A DNA stretch of 64,000 nucleotides, taken from assembly GCA_963971575.1 (NCBI GenBank), contig OZ020624.1, forward strand, positions 7,808,903 through 7,872,902. The letters run 5' to 3'. This stretch comes from Liopterus haemorrhoidalis. Its lineage: Eukaryota; Arthropoda; Insecta; Coleoptera; Dytiscidae. Below the pieces are notes generated by a model. That model did no database searches and had not been told where the DNA came from. It saw only the letters and a list, made by a program, of their open reading frames with translations. The position numbers were made by a program, and so were the translations under genes. Below are positions 10,155-20,047 of the stretch, piece after piece (positions within the stretch are counted from its first letter, which is position 1; every line of letters starts with the position of its first letter).

Positions 10155-11186
10155 AGGGTTTTGCAGGTATTTAATAACTGAATGATGATTATTTAGGATG
10201 CCAAAACAAATTTTATGTCAAAATATTTTTTTATGAATTTTAATTCGAATGCCTAATACCATTATTTAAGTTTCTAAATATGTGCAGTATTTTTTTTACA
10301 TAGCATAGTTCATTAAGATTTTGAAAATTGCGCCTATGGCTTCTATTGGTTGCTTAAATCATTAGCCCCGCTCTCTGATTTCGTATACTTCAAACAGAAT
10401 TAAATTATAATTTCAACACTTCCCACTAGTTGTTAAATTTACGCTTTTAAAAATTAAATGCAACATTTTACCAAAATATAACTAGAATTTTGCCAAAATA
10501 ATTTAAACAAAAGAAAACTGAAAAAAAAAACAAAAAAAATAAAATTGACAGGATTCGAACTCTAGTTTGCAAGTTAACTGATTAGCAAATTAGAAAACCA
10601 ATGACTAAACGCACATAGCTATGAGTGCTGACGTATTAACTTGGTTACATAGCGAATTAAATATTTAACATATTTTGGTTAAAAACACAAAAAATGCATT
10701 ATTTTCCGAAAACATAATCTGATCTAAAATTCCTGTTGTACTATTCCGGTTCACACCAATGTACATTACTTAGAATTTTTTCAGATTTTTAGTTTAAACC
10801 ATCTGTGCTACAGGGTGTGGGACAAAATTTTTTTTGCACAATTTTGACAAAAATCGTGTCAAAATAATTTATTTTGCAAAAATAAAATTTTGATCGTTAA
10901 TCCACGTACTAAGGGCTTTCATTTGATACCCTACTCAGAATTTTAAAAAAATATTTTTTTTTTTCGTTGAGCACATATTTGTTTATATTTTTAGGGGGAT
11001 ATGTTTTTTCGATGTTTTAGTATTTTTCCTATATGCGGGTTAAAAAGTTGTACAAGCATGCCAAATTTCAACTCTCTAGGTTTAGCCGTTTGGCTACAAT
11101 TTTTACCGAACAGACAGACAGACAGACAGACAGACAGACGACAAAATGACGGTATAGGGGTTTTTTGGTCATACCTACAAAACCCT
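10155..11186 (-). mobile_element. Repeat family Z, copy 1 (inverted orientation)
   Basis: Terminal inverted repeats AGGGTTTTGYAGGTAT bound about 1.03 kb. On the - strand the order is TIR, ACCAAAAAACCC, a GTCT tract (about 11108-11140), CAAACGGCTAAACCTAGAG, CCCACACCCTGTAGC, a tRNA-like module (about 10549-10640, B box GAGTTCGAATCC) and an AT-rich tail ending near the palindrome TGTGAAAATTCACAC. Copies 2 and 3 are at 12946 and 54486. No protein is encoded. Confidence 0.75.
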
Positions 11187-11469
11187 AAAAAAGAAGAAAT
11201 AAATATTTAAGCGATTAATAATATTAAAAAACTTACCAAGAGATTTATAAGTAAACATTTAGTGTTTAAAACAGTTTTTTTCGACTTAGTTTTTTTCTAT
11301 TAAATCTTCATAATTTATTGATCTTGCACGATTGTTTTCAACACTAATTAATGTTGTCACTCAACCCTTGTTGTCCTATTATAGTACCTACTTCTTAGAT
11401 AATTTCTCAGCTGACGCAGATGTTATAGGAAGTGTTAAAAACAGCATAAAAGCTGTGCCATGGGGGGGT
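11187..11469. other. No recognised feature
   Basis: AT-rich spacer. Its right margin (AAACAGCATAAAAGCTGTGCC) reads as the remnant of a small hAT-type MITE whose other end, GTTGAGAAACACTGG, lies at 14269-14283. Confidence 0.4.
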
Positions 11470-12150
11470 CCCATGCCCAGTGCCGGCTCCACACGGTAAG
11501 CAAAGGATGCGTCGCATCGGGGCGCCTTGCGCTAAGGGCGCCGAAATTACCTTTCGGAACACTTTTATAATTAAAAATCTAACGACACGCCAAAATTCTG
11601 ATAATAGAATTATATTTTAAACAAGTCTACTCATATAGATATGTTATAATAACAAATGAATAAAACTTTAATTTGCGCTAGTTTAGTTTTAACAGTTACG
11701 CCATAAACTACAATCTTAAAGTCATAAACCAAAGCAATGCCGGCTCCACAATGGATACAAAGGATGCGTCGCATCAGGGCGCCACGATCAAGGGGCGCCA
11801 TCGCAACTAACGATTGAGCGGTGCCGTTTTTATAGTGGCGAGCTAAACAAAAAGTCTTCGACAATTTTTTCTTCACAAAGAAATCTAATTTTTTTAAAAA
11901 CGGGGCGTCATTTTTATTTTTGGGGTTCCAGGTACCTATATACGCATAAAACTAGTGCTTATTCGTATCGCTTGTGTGACGTATAAAACTTAGAATTCAG
12001 TTGCATAAAATCAGTGAATTAGTTCAGATCAATTCCTGCTATATATCGATGGTGATTTGCTAATATGTTGTATCTCAAAATAGCGAATGTTCCAATTTCC
12101 ACTTTATTACTACTGATACCCCACAAGGGCAAATAATAAATGTTTTAAAT

Positions 12151-12487
12151 ATTTTTTTGTGATCCTTATGTTTACAAGTTAATGGTGGTATTTTTGAACA
12201 TTTAATTTAGATGATTTTTTTTTGTTATTTTTGTATTAAATTTTTTTGTGATCCTTATGTTTACAAGTTAATGGTGGTATTTTTGAACATTTAATTTAGA
12301 TGATTTTTTTTTGTTATTTTTGTATTAAATTACAAGTTAATGGTGGTATTTTTGAACATTTAATTTAGATGATTTTTTTTTGTTATTTTTGTATTAAATT
12401 TTTTTGTGATCCTTATGTTTACAAGTTAATGGTGGTATTTTTGAACATTTAATTTAGATGATTTTTTTTTGTTATTTTTGTATTAAA
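12151..12487. repeat. 89-bp tandem repeat, four units
   Basis: Units starting TTTTTTTGTGATCCTTATG and containing AATGGTGGTATTTTTGAAC repeat with an 89-bp period. The third unit lacks about 20 bp at its start. The units are nearly identical, so the expansion is recent. Confidence 0.9.
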
Positions 12488-12945
12488 TACAATGTATTTT
12501 CAATAAAAAATATTTAGCCTTTTCAATGAATATGTTGCAAAATAAATGGAGGGCAATTTGCTGTCAAAATAGTTTATCGTTACTAGGGAAACCATGCATT
12601 ATAATAATTTCAATGTTGCACGATAAAAGAAATTCACCGTATTATTATATGTATGCGTACTATTTACACTTAAAAATAAAATGTAATACTTATAAGCACT
12701 TATGTATTTTATTATTACCTGTTTCATAATTTCTAATGAAAATATATTGTGTCAATATAGGGCCGCGCCAAGCAGGGGTGTTAAGGGTGCACAGAACCCC
12801 GGTGGCAGGCTTAGAAGAGGAAAATATTGGCTAATAGAGGCGGGAGAACAAACAAAATTCTGGTTGACTTTCTTAAAAGATATTAAAAAAAATTTAATTA
12901 AAAAATTTAAAACAAAAAAAAAAACTTTTGATCGACTTCTTTTTT

Positions 12946-14121
12946 AGGGTTTTGTAGGTATGACCAAAAAACCCTTATACCGTCATTTTGTCGTCTGTCT
13001 GTCTGTCTGTCTGTCTGTCTGTTCGGTAAAAATTGTAGTCAAACGGCTAAACCTAGAGAGTTGAAATTTGGCATGCTTATACAACTCTTTGACCCGCACA
13101 TAGGAAAAATACTAAAACATCTAAAAAACATACCCCCCTAAAAATATAAACAAATATGTGCCTATCGAAAACAAAAATATTTTTTTTTAATTCTGAGTAC
13201 GGTATCAAATGAAAGTCCTTAGTACGTGGATTAACGATCAAATTTTTATTTTTGCAAAATAAATTATTTTGATGCGATTTTTGCCAAAATTGTGCAAAAA
13301 AATTTTTGTCCCACACCCTGTAGCCCAGATGGTTTAAACTAAAAGTCTGAAAAAATTCTAAGTAATGTACATTTATGTGAACCGGAATAGTTCAACAGGA
13401 ATTTTTGATCAGATTATGTTTCCGGAAAATAACGCATTTTTTGTGTTTTTTGCGTAACCATGTAAACTATTTAATGATATTATGTAACACAGTAGACAGA
13501 GCGCTTCGATGGTGTAATGGTTACTATACAAGCGTTCTAATCAGCAAACTCGAGTTCAAATCGGCCGCGAGGCAATTCATTTTTTCTGTTTTTTTTTTGC
13601 ATTTTTATTTTGTTTAAATTACTTTTTCAATATTCTAGTTATATTTGGGCAAATATTGCATTTAATTTTTAAAAGCGTAAATTTACTAACCAGTGCTAAT
13701 TGTTGAAATTGATTACTATTGGACTTACAACCAAGTAACTTAAAATATAACGTAACTATAAATATATAATACCATGGATACAAGTTAAAAAAAATGAAAT
13801 ATATAAAATATATGTCATGTGTTATAATGTCTGTATCATATTAGTGCCTAAATATATTACTGCTATACTGCTATTTATATTCCTACAAATAGACGAAAAC
13901 AGAAGGGCTTATGACTAAAACAACCAATGGAAGCCATAGGCGCAATTTTCAAAATCTTATTAAACCTTGTTATATAAAAAAAATACTGCACATATTTAGA
14001 AACCTACATAATGGTATTAGGCATTCGAATTAAAATTAAGAAAAAATATATATTTTAACATAAAATTGGTTTTGGCATCCCAAATAATCATCATTCACTT
14101 ACTTAATACCTGCAAAACCCT
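12946..14121 (+). mobile_element. Repeat family Z, copy 2
   Basis: Same termini and core as copy 1: AGGGTTTTGTAGGTAT at the left, ACCTGCAAAACCCT at the right. The TCTG tract is at 12990-13022. The tRNA-like module is at about 13499-13565, with an A-box-like TGGTGTAATGG and a B-box-like GAGTTCAAATC, and differs in sequence from the modules in copies 1 and 3. Confidence 0.75.
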
Positions 14122-14261
14122 GAAATGTGTGAATATTCACACTTCACATCAATTTTTTTGTATAGAACAAACAAATTTCTGGTTAACTTTTTTTTTTAAG
14201 GGCGCCGAATCAATCTTTGCATCGGGACGCCATAACCCCTAGAGCCAGTACTGCCCATGCC

Positions 14262-14770
14262 AGAAATGGTTGAGAAACACTGGTTTATTATAAATGTGGA
14301 TTTAAATCTTACACACAAAAAGAATAAAAAATGCACTTACCTATATTAAATTAATGAATAATATTACCCAGAAATGTTTGTAACACATATTTCTCCAAAC
14401 ACTCTTGACACAGTAACTACATATTTGTTTATACCTGTATTTTTAAAATTTGTGATATGTGAGTAAATATAACAGAATTAAAATAGAACTACACAAATAC
14501 AGTAGTCATGTGAACATTTTACATTCAACTGAATGAGCAGCACTGTTGGTCGCCCCAAAACGTGATGTAATCGTTTCAATACTGAATTATTCACTATATT
14601 CTGCTTGATAATCTAGTATTGTTAAGATAAAAAATTACCTAAAACCCACATTTATTCATGTGATGCAGATGTCGAAAAACTGTTTTTACACTAATCGATA
14701 TTTCTCTCATAATGCGGGGTTTCGTTCTGTACAGTAAAATATTTGTGTTAAGTAATTTGTAAATAATACA
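14262..14770. other. No recognised gene
   Basis: AT-rich DNA. Apart from the hAT-MITE end TTGAGAAACACTGG at 14270-14283 no feature was seen. Confidence 0.5.
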
Positions 14771-14993
14771 ATGAAACTTCATATTTAAGCTTCTGCCATC
14801 AATGGCACGAGTTGATCAACTTTTGGTAAAAATCGGTTGACTAGAAAAGGGTGTTTACTCGTGTCGATTTTAAGATTTTTGCGAATATTTAGCAACAGAA
14901 AAATATTTTGAAAAAAATTATTTAACAAAAGTTGCTATAAATACTAACAACTTTTATTTGAGCCGTTTTTTGATAAAACGAAAAATTTCGATT

Positions 14994-15031
14994 TTTAATG
15001 TGTTTTATTTTTTTAAATAAAACACATTAAA
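14994..15031. repeat. 17-bp palindrome at the broken mariner end
   Basis: The arms TTTAATGTGTTTTATTT and its exact inverse, separated by TTTT, form a perfect hairpin. In copy 2 the right arm follows the TIR, so here a short inverted duplication has replaced the TIR. Confidence 0.85.
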
Positions 15032-16225
15032 CTCAAAAGAACAGTAAAAGTTTATTTATTCAAAGTATGCTCCATTAGAAGTTATACATTTTTCCCATCT
15101 TTCAGGCAATTTGTGAATACCTCGCCAGTAGAACTCTTCCCCTTTCCCCGCAAACCATTCATCTAGCCATTCTTTTACATTTTCATATGAACAAAAGTTC
15201 TGCTCGGCAAGTGCGTGACCCATCGATGCAAACAAGTGGTATTCTGAAGAGGCCAAGTCTGGTGAGTAAGCGGCATGGGGTAGCACTTCCCACTTGAGTG
15301 CCTCCAATGTGTTGCAAACTGCTTTTGCCTTATGTGATGGAGCGTTATCGTGAAGAAAGTTTACCTTGTGCTGTCTTCTTTCGTATTCTGGTTGTTTTAT
15401 GAGCATGGTTCAATTCGATCAGTTGTTGTTGGTAGCGTTGGGTATTAACTGTTTCACCAGGTTTTAACAATTCATAATAGACCACACTCTTTTGGTCCCA
15501 CCAAGTAAAGAGCATTGTCTTTTTGCCAAAGTGATTCAGTCTTGCAGTTGATGTGGATGGTGAGCCTGGGTTCACCCATGATTTTTTGCGTATGGGATTT
15601 TCAAAATAAATCCATTTTTCATCGCCAGTAATGATACGATGCAAAAAAGACTTTCTTTTGTATCGTGCAAGCAAAATTTCACAAGGGTTTTTGCGTTTTT
15701 CCATCTGCCTCTCATTCAATGCATGTGGAATCCACCTGCCGACTTTCTGGATCTTACCCATCTCTCGTAGGCGATTGGAAACAGCTTGTTGACTAACGCC
15801 TAACTGCTCTGCTATGACTATCGTCTTCCTGTAGCAATGTTTCCAATTTTGTATCTTCATAATTTTTTGGAGGTTAGGTTATGTTCTTTGTCTGTAAGAT
15901 CAAAGTCACCACTTTTGAAACGCCGAAACCATCGTTCACACGTATCTTATAAGCTTCTCGAAGCAGTCGGTATGATTCAGCAGCAGTTTTTTTCAAATGA
16001 AAACAAAACAATAGTACTGTCCGCGAATGCTCTTTATTTGGCACAAAATTGACATTTTTAACACAGTAAAACAAAACTATATGATCACTTTTCAAATTAT
16101 AACCTATACGCATTTGACACTTAATGATAACTTAACAAAATGCCATATGTGTTGAAACTTTGAACTATATACTATGTTTGCGCGGCAAGTTTGAAAAAAT
16201 CCGCATTTCATACTTGTAGACCTGG
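15015..16225 (-). pseudogene. Mariner transposon (DD34D type), broken copy 1
   Basis: The - strand encodes a mariner transposase in three shifted frames: N-terminal fragments at 15874-16113, 15345-15860 (VSQQAVSNRLREMG, ITGDEKWIYFENP with the first catalytic Asp) and 15056-15406 (FLHDNAPSHKA with the second Asp, then YSPDLASSEYHLF). The usual third Asp in the SDYHLF motif is Glu here. The right TIR (AAATCCGCATTTCATACTTG) and a TA flank remain. The left TIR is gone, replaced by a palindrome at 14994-15031. Copy 2 is at 47869-49143. Confidence 0.85.
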
Positions 16226-16448
16226 TATGTAACGTTTCCATGGTCATGGTAAATAATATCTCTGTTAGAAAATATTAGGCCAAGTTATTTTTACTCTGCT
16301 GCTAGAATGTATTTTATACAAGTACTTTATGATGGTGGTCGGTCCTGTGGTGGCCACAGCTGATTTTTTACATATATAATCGCTATGACCGACGGGTTCG
16401 TTCACCACCCTGTATAAAAACAATATTTTAAATTAAATAATTTTCCAG

Positions 16449-16622
16449 GGCGATTCCGGTGGTCCATTGCAGTCATACATGTCAGATGTGGAGCTGTTCA
16501 GCATTGAAGGAATAACATCTTTCGGAAAGGGCTGTGGAAATGCAAATGTGCCTGCTGTTTACACCAAAGTAAAATATTTTGTCCCATGGATAGAAAGTAT
16601 AGTCTGGCCTAACGATATTTGA
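16449..16622 (+). CDS. Trypsin-like serine protease, last coding exon
   Basis: After the acceptor TTTTCCAG the exon opens in phase 0 with GDSGGPLQS, the S1-family catalytic-serine motif (Ser at residue 3 of the exon). It continues with IEGITSFGKGCGNANVPAVY, carrying the Cys near the S1 pocket and the conserved P-AVYTKV, then YFVPWIESIVW, the C-terminal helix, and stops at TGA 16620-16622. The 57 residues match the usual terminal segment of clip-type or snake-like insect proteases, which act outside the cell in digestion, coagulation, melanisation or development. The substrate cannot be told. Exons for the catalytic His and Asp should lie upstream on the + strand, but I did not find them in 1-16448. 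A hAT begins 93 bp after the stop. Confidence 0.9.
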   Translation, partial: GDSGGPLQSYMSDVELFSIEGITSFGKGCGNANVPAVYTKVKYFVPWIESIVWPNDI

Positions 16623-17233
16623 CAATCTTAAACAAAATATTATAATAATTGTATTTTACTATTTCCCCAACGATTAACAATTTCCTATGTATGACCACAA
16701 TTTACTCTAGGACTGTACAGTGACTGTATAAAGACAGTGTGGCCATACGATGGTCTCATTTTCTATTGGTCGAGCTGAATTCCGCCATATTTCTTCCAAC
16801 TTTGTTACAGATTATATATGGTTTACATGTGTTTAGCTTGTGTTTCAACAGATTTAAGTGATATTTTCAAATAATATACGTATATTTAGACGTTTAATAG
16901 TGAATATTGTTGTGTTTGTGATGAGTAATGAGTAATGTAGATAATGTAAACTGTGCACATATTTTAAATTGTCACAAATTAAACTTAAAAATAATGAAAC
17001 GATTTGTTATGTTTAGGTTTAAAATTGCTGGGAAAAAAGGCTAAATGAATATAAAAAACATTATGCCAGTAAATCAATGGATGGCTTCACAATTATAAGA
17101 AGTATTTACTTTCATTAATTTTAATGTTATTCCATGCTGATTTCATTTTATTTTTCACCTGACCATAATTTTAGTTGAATAAATGCATAATTGATAATAT
17201 ATACATCAGTTTTCTTTATTAATATATCATTTA

Positions 17234-17632
17234 TACCATGAGTTCAAAAAGAAATTGCATAAGGGTTGGCTATTGAAAATAAAAGTAATGCCAACAGAAA
17301 GCTTTAGAATTAATTTACTGTATGAATTAATTAAATCACTCTTGTTGTCATAAGTTATTTATTGTTACATAAAGCTTGTAGTATACATCAGTGTTTCTCA
17401 ACCAAAAACGCACCGCGAAAATCACAGAAAGTTTACAGAAAATAAACAAAATATAAATTATTTACATAAAAAATGTGTCTAAAAAAAAAACAAAAGAACT
17501 GCAAAAAAACATACGAAAACTTTCGCGGACCACTAAAATTTTTCTGCGGACCACCTGTTGAGAAACACTGGTATACATTATTTTATTTTTCCATAGCCAA
17601 CTCTTATGTAATTTCTTTTTGAACTCAGGGTA
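17234..17632. mobile_element. MITE with about 55-bp inverted ends, TA duplication
   Basis: The left arm TACCATGAGTTCAAAAAGAA..GTTGGCTAT and the right arm inverse (ATAGCCAAC..GAACTCAGGGTA) pair over about 55 bp with few mismatches; TA flanks both ends. It was about 209 bp before the hAT MITE at 17389 entered it. Confidence 0.75.
17389..17570. mobile_element. hAT MITE, 182 bp
   Basis: CAGTGTTTCTCAACC and its inverse with GGTTGAGAAACACTG-type ends are flanked by the perfect 8-bp duplication GTATACAT (17381-17388, 17571-17578). It is the innermost of three nested elements. Confidence 0.9.
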
Positions 17633-18252
17633 TATAACATGTTCTGCTTATTCTTTTTTAATATGAAAATATCCTTTTTTTTTATATAAACATGCGTTTT
17701 CCAAAAAATTAGAGAAATGTTGGGTTCTCTAATTTTTATAGAACCTTATCATCATTTTTTCCCTATCTTTTTATTCTAATTGTAATGTCCTGAACTTGTT
17801 TTCTTAAATTTAAAATATTCAAATTAAAATGTTTGAAATTCCCGTTTTTATAAAAAAAAAATGTTTTAGTTTTTATAGGTCCTCAAATAAATTTATAAAA
17901 TAATAAAAACATATCTCTTATATTTCCTTTCATGTCCTTTTTTAAGAATTTTTTTCACATGTTTTCTTTTATGTTCAAACATTTCAAAAAAATACCTTCA
18001 TCGGTAGGCAATTTTAATATTTATCTTAATAAATGTTGAATCATATACATGTTTTTTCAATAAATAACAATAAATTGATATTCACATATATATAAACATA
18101 AACACGTAAAACTATTAAAAATTTAAGAAATATTATAATATATTAGGATATATTAACATTTATTCTATATAACCCAATACAAATCTGGAATAAACATGGC
18201 GGCTACAGTTCATATGGCCACACTGTCTTTATACAGTCACTGTATAGGACTG

Positions 18253-18611
18253 TAGAGAACACTCACATCTCGTATTGGCGACTTCAACAACTGGGCTGGT
18301 CCTTGGGCAGCGTGATGCGGACTGATGACTGGTCACAAGAATGACTACTACTTGACTACCCTGACTCTATTCCCTAGGATCATTTTATAACTGTTAACCA
18401 GGACACTATGACGTTAGGTCCTACCTCAATTGTTTTGGTAACATTATTCATTTGTGTAATTGTTGGCAGCAATTAAAGACCATAGTCAGCACAGTTGAAT
18501 AATGTTTATCAACACATTAGAATGTAGTTCAACACTTATGTTGACAAACACGCAACACCCTGCACATTCTTCAATTCGCAAAACTGTACGTCAGCAACCT
18601 TGACCTACACA
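18253..18611. other. No recognised feature
   Basis: Unique-looking sequence after the hAT. No exon-like motif or repeat end was found. Confidence 0.5.
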
Positions 18612-19021
18612 GCCTAAAGACCGCACAAGGAATTGGGATATTAGAACACAATCATACCATAATTGTGACAATATTACACCTGTAGTAACATATAAGTTGA
18701 TAAATTTTACCTTAATTATTGTAGCTCTGTATTGTATTAAAAACATTATTAAAATAAATAATATAATTATAACAATAAGTTTAAACATCGATATAACACC
18801 TACAGTATTCTTGTTTATAATATAAAATGTTGACAGCACAAATTCGAACAGCATTTTTTTATATTAGAAATTATGTTGGCAATGCGTTCTATCTTTAGCG
18901 CAGATCTCCGTCTTAATGCTAGCTTGAGTTAAAGCGAGGTCACGCGCTTCCACACCAACATTTCAACTCACCCTGACTTTAACATCGGATATTAAAAATA
19001 TAGTGTGAAAAGGGTATTAGA
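18612..19021 (-). repeat. Repeat family Y, copy 1
   Basis: The inverse of 18640-18890 matches 44705-44955: GCATTGCCAACATAATTTCT, AACAAGAATACTGTA, TACAATACAGAGCTACAATA, ACAGGTGTAATAT. The right-hand part (AACATCGG..TAGTGTGAAAAGGGTAT, to 19016) recurs after copy 2 at 45128-45187 in the same orientation, so the core is inverted relative to that end in one copy. Confidence 0.65.
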
Positions 19022-19640
19022 GGTATAACAAACTGTTGAAGCCATATATTGCTGTATTATTTCTTCTTCTTCTTCTTCTTTGGGCACTATCAGTCAGGTT
19101 GACTTTTGGCCTCACTCACATAAGCCCTCCATCTCGATCTATTATTTGTCAAGTCTTGCCAAGTACCCTGTTTACCTATGCTTGTGAGATTTTCTGTTAG
19201 CTGATCTCTCCATCTCTTGCGAGGTCTTCCCACTGGTCGACGGGTATTCAATCTTCCTTCCCATATCTTCCTAATCATTCTGTCCTCATCCCTATTCACT
19301 GTAATCGTCTGCCTCTGAGTTCTTGGGTGATACTCGGCCTTGAGTACAGTACTCGGATATCTTTGTTCTTACGGATTCTCCATTCGCCATTAATTTGAAT
19401 GGGACCAAAGATTCTGCGTAATATTTTATTTTGGAAAACTATGGGGTGTTGTCGATCTCGCTTTGTCAAGGTCCATGTTTCGGAGCAATACATAAGTACG
19501 GGACGTACTATAACTTGGTATAACTTGATCTTGGTGCTCCTCGACAAGAGTTTCGTTTTGAAGAGGGGACCAAGTGCAAAATACGATGCATTAGCAGCTT
19601 TAATTCTATTCATAATTTCCTACTGTATCATATTCACCTG
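19022..19640 (-). pseudogene. LINE reverse transcriptase C-terminus (RTE-like wording)
   Basis: Two - strand frames, 19296-19613 (LGPLFKTKLLSRSTKIKLY, VLMYCSETWTLTK) and 19090-19299 (WEGRLNTRRPVGRPRKRWRD, WRAYVSEAKSQ), make up the thumb and C-terminal tail seen in RTE-group and related LINEs. A one-frame shift separates them near 19296. A (GAA)n-type tail (TTC repeats at 19061-19079 on the + strand) marks the 3' end. The active site is absent. Confidence 0.75.
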
Positions 19641-20047
19641 ATTTATCATGGTTCCCAGGTATTTGAAAGTAGAAACTCTCTCAAAAGTGTATTATTTGGT
19701 ATTCTAAAAATTGCGAAATGTTTACTCTTCGCAGATGACTTGAAATTATTCTGTAAAATAGATAATATTCAGGATGCTCATCTATTACAAGAAGATATTA
19801 AATGACTGGAATCATGGTGTGATCCATGAAAATCTTGTGGAATTAAATATTAAGAAATGTAAAGTTATTCATTTTTCAAGAAAAAAAAAGCATCAATTAA
19901 TTATCATTACACTCTTTATGAGTATTATCATGACTGAGTCTAACGTATTAGTTAGACTCAGTTACAACAATTAAAAGTTTAGCGGTAACAATCAATACTG
20001 AACTTTAAAATGCATATTGATAATATTCTAAACCAATAATAATAATA

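Larger units (their letters stand above)
11478..14253. mobile_element. Composite hAT element carrying nested repeats
   Basis: CAGTGCCGGCTCC at the left and its inverse GAGCCAGTACTG at the right are flanked by the identical 8-bp duplication CCCATGCC (11470-11477, 14254-14261). Inside are a second copy of the terminal region (about 11740-11810), a tandem array at 12151 and a complete family Z insertion at 12946-14121. Near-identical AGAACAAACAAA..TTCTGGTT segments lie on either side of the Z copy. No transposase is recognisable. Confidence 0.75.
14771..16370 (+). repeat. Repeat family X, copy 2, split by a mariner
   Basis: The family X sequence runs 14771-14993 and resumes at 16226 with TATGTAACGTTTCCATGG, ending at GGCCACAGCTG near 16360. 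The mariner at 15015-16225 sits between. Part of X before the insertion point is missing, so a deletion accompanied or followed the insertion. Confidence 0.8.
16716..18244. mobile_element. Non-autonomous hAT element, 1.5 kb
   Basis: TIRs TACAGTGACTGTATAAAGAC and its inverse extend over about 33 bp (to GTGTGGCCATA). The 8-bp duplication TAGGACTG flanks both ends (16708-16715, 18245-18252). The interior is AT-rich and non-coding, with a TA-type MITE nested at 17234-17632. An ATTAAA at 16978-16983 could serve the protease as a poly(A) signal. Confidence 0.85.

Noticed and set aside
12149..12490. Satellite DNA or centromeric repeat
   Set aside because: Only four units inside one hAT element; a local tandem expansion explains it.
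13499..13565. Working tRNA gene
   Set aside because: A- and B-box-like motifs are present, but no convincing cloverleaf with paired acceptor stem could be drawn. It sits in the fixed slot of repeat Z.
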